A stretch of DNA of 64,000 nt. Source: Bradysia coprophila. Lineage: Eukaryota > Arthropoda > Insecta > Diptera > Sciaridae. A program made the position numbers and the translations under genes. The stretch lies in NCBI RefSeq assembly GCF_014529535.1, contig NW_023504022.1, forward strand, positions 6,561,132 to 6,625,131. Reading direction: 5' to 3'. Below the pieces are notes generated by a model, which did no database searches, was not told the DNA's origin, and saw only the letters and a list, made by a program, of their open reading frames with translations. Of this stretch, positions 62,901 through 64,000 are shown one piece after another (within the stretch, counting starts at the first letter, position 1; every line of letters begins with the position of its first letter).

Positions 62901-64000
62901 TCGTTGTCCTTTAAAAACTTTAATCGAATCCTAGTACTTCATCTTTGCAATATAAGTAACATACTGTACGACTGTACGATACATATTAAAAACGAAAAGT
63001 TTGACAAAAATGCAATCAATTTCCACAATACCACTACCAAACGACCACACGTTAGTTTTCGAATTTTGTTGTTGTTGCTTTAAATAGAATCCGAAGAAAA
63101 CCTAACCGTCGCTTATTATGCACAACACACGTTTAATTTGATATTTTCTTCATACAGCAGCAGCAGCACAAAATAATTGTAGGATAAAAATACGTCAAAA
63201 TGACCTGTCCCTCTCTCTCTATCTCGTGTATTTATTTTAACCAAACCAAACTGCAGCACGAATACCAATCCGGCCAGGTAATAATTTTCCGTCATTATTG
63301 TAATCAACCAAATTATACCCTTCAAATAATTAAATAAATTAGTTTTTCTGCGCTTAATTAATTTTTGCGTACCAACAATTTAATGTTATTGCATATTAGT
63401 CAATAAAAATTATTGCAAAAAAATTGTATCGAAATTCAGTAGAGAATTTCTTTTTAGTTAAACGTAGTAATATATATAGGCTAACTAAGCTATGGACATG
63501 GACGCGATTGTTAAAAGATGAACGATTATTGTGTTAGGCCATTTTACTGCGATTACATGCACTCACGGAACATGTATGAATATGATGCAGTAGCGCTATT
63601 ATTTGTGATTATGAAATTATTAAATCGAACGTGGTCGATGAACAAATTTGAAAATAATTTCATATTTTTAATGAATTTCTTGTCCGCGGAGTCCGGTTTC
63701 ATGTTGCGGATTAAATCAAAATGCATTTATCAAACGGAATGAAACAACAAAATCTGTATAGTGAACGTTACACATATAATATGCGAATCAATGGAATCAA
63801 CGAGAATGACGACAACGACACCTGTTTTTTTCTTATTAAGTTGCGTTTCTCGGATTTCTTCAAAATTTAAAATTTTTCACGAAATTCTTGTTTCTAATTT
63901 ACGTCGTATTGACTCCTTTACACACAAATGACAAATTAACGCGCTTCCGAAATGTTATTTACCACCGAAGATATTTATGTGAAAACACACACACGCGAAC
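59909..64000. other. Terminal 4.1 kb, no gene seen
   Basis: An ATTAAA follows the RING gene near 59978. A GTAAGTAAGTAAG run is at 60247. The block 61355-61435 is an inverted copy of 16880-16960. A hairpin at about 61427-61483 pairs AATTGTTTTGATGTCG with its complement. At 62290-62660 a phrase like GACTCGC..AGCACTCGA..TGCAAAGATCAAC recurs about three times. A TTTCCGTTTTCCG tract is at 62688 and a CAG run at 63160. Frames up to 76 codons show nothing recognisable. Confidence 0.45.

Overview
The window is eukaryotic nuclear DNA from an insect, most likely a fly. The coding exons belong to animal gene families, the introns inside genes are mostly 55-75 nt with GT..AG ends, and the spacers are AT-rich and packed with small inverted-repeat transposons. 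The dense foldback and MITE content and an F-box/LRR gene would suit a nematoceran such as a fungus gnat, but the species is inferred, not shown.

Layout. From 1 to about 19.6 kb the minus strand carries most of a LUBEL/HOIP-type linear-ubiquitin E3 ligase. Nineteen exons run from right to left: B-box, NZF zinc finger, UBA region, two giant acidic exons and the first RING of the RBR domain, where the window cuts the gene. One intron of this gene (6.8-12.9 kb) holds a 0.93 kb foldback element and an apparently full-length, open non-LTR retrotransposon on the opposite strand. From 19.6 to 32.7 kb I see no gene, only a graveyard of transposons and satellites. From 32.8 to 38.1 kb the minus strand encodes an ABCC10/MRP7-type ABC transporter (15 exons, one apparent 1-nt frameshift). 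From 38.1 to 41.9 kb there are palindromes and a hAT-like element. From 42.0 to 43.45 kb the plus strand has a short RSF1-like PHD protein. From 43.5 to 47.1 kb there are more MITEs and a (GACAGACG)-type microsatellite. From 47.2 to 49.0 kb the plus strand has an F-box/LRR gene. A mariner-type MITE lies at 50.1-51.3 kb. Then come mio (GATOR2 subunit, plus, 51.6-54.9 kb) and IFT46 (intraflagellar transport, minus, 55.0-56.0 kb), convergent with 27 nt between stop codons. IFT46 has an RFX X-box-like site just upstream. At 58.9-59.9 kb the plus strand has a MATH-MATH-RING gene with a frameshift. The last 4 kb show no gene.

The genes do not form a pathway. LUBEL acts in ubiquitin and immune signalling, ABCC10 in membrane export, the RSF1-like protein on chromatin, mio in TORC1 nutrient sensing, IFT46 in cilia, and the F-box and MATH-RING proteins probably in ubiquitin-dependent turnover. 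The most novel pattern is in the repeats. Three independent elements (19716-20022, 22301-23179, 40703-41792) have CAG..CTG termini and exact 8-bp target duplications (hAT-like). In each of them, and in two weaker relatives, the sequence inside the termini is a degenerate tandem iteration of a roughly 10-nt motif that differs between elements. A second clear result is a 119-bp palindromic MITE nested in one arm of a foldback, whose other arm preserves the empty TA target site. Three genes carry apparent single frameshifts, which could mean unpolished indels in the assembly as easily as gene decay.
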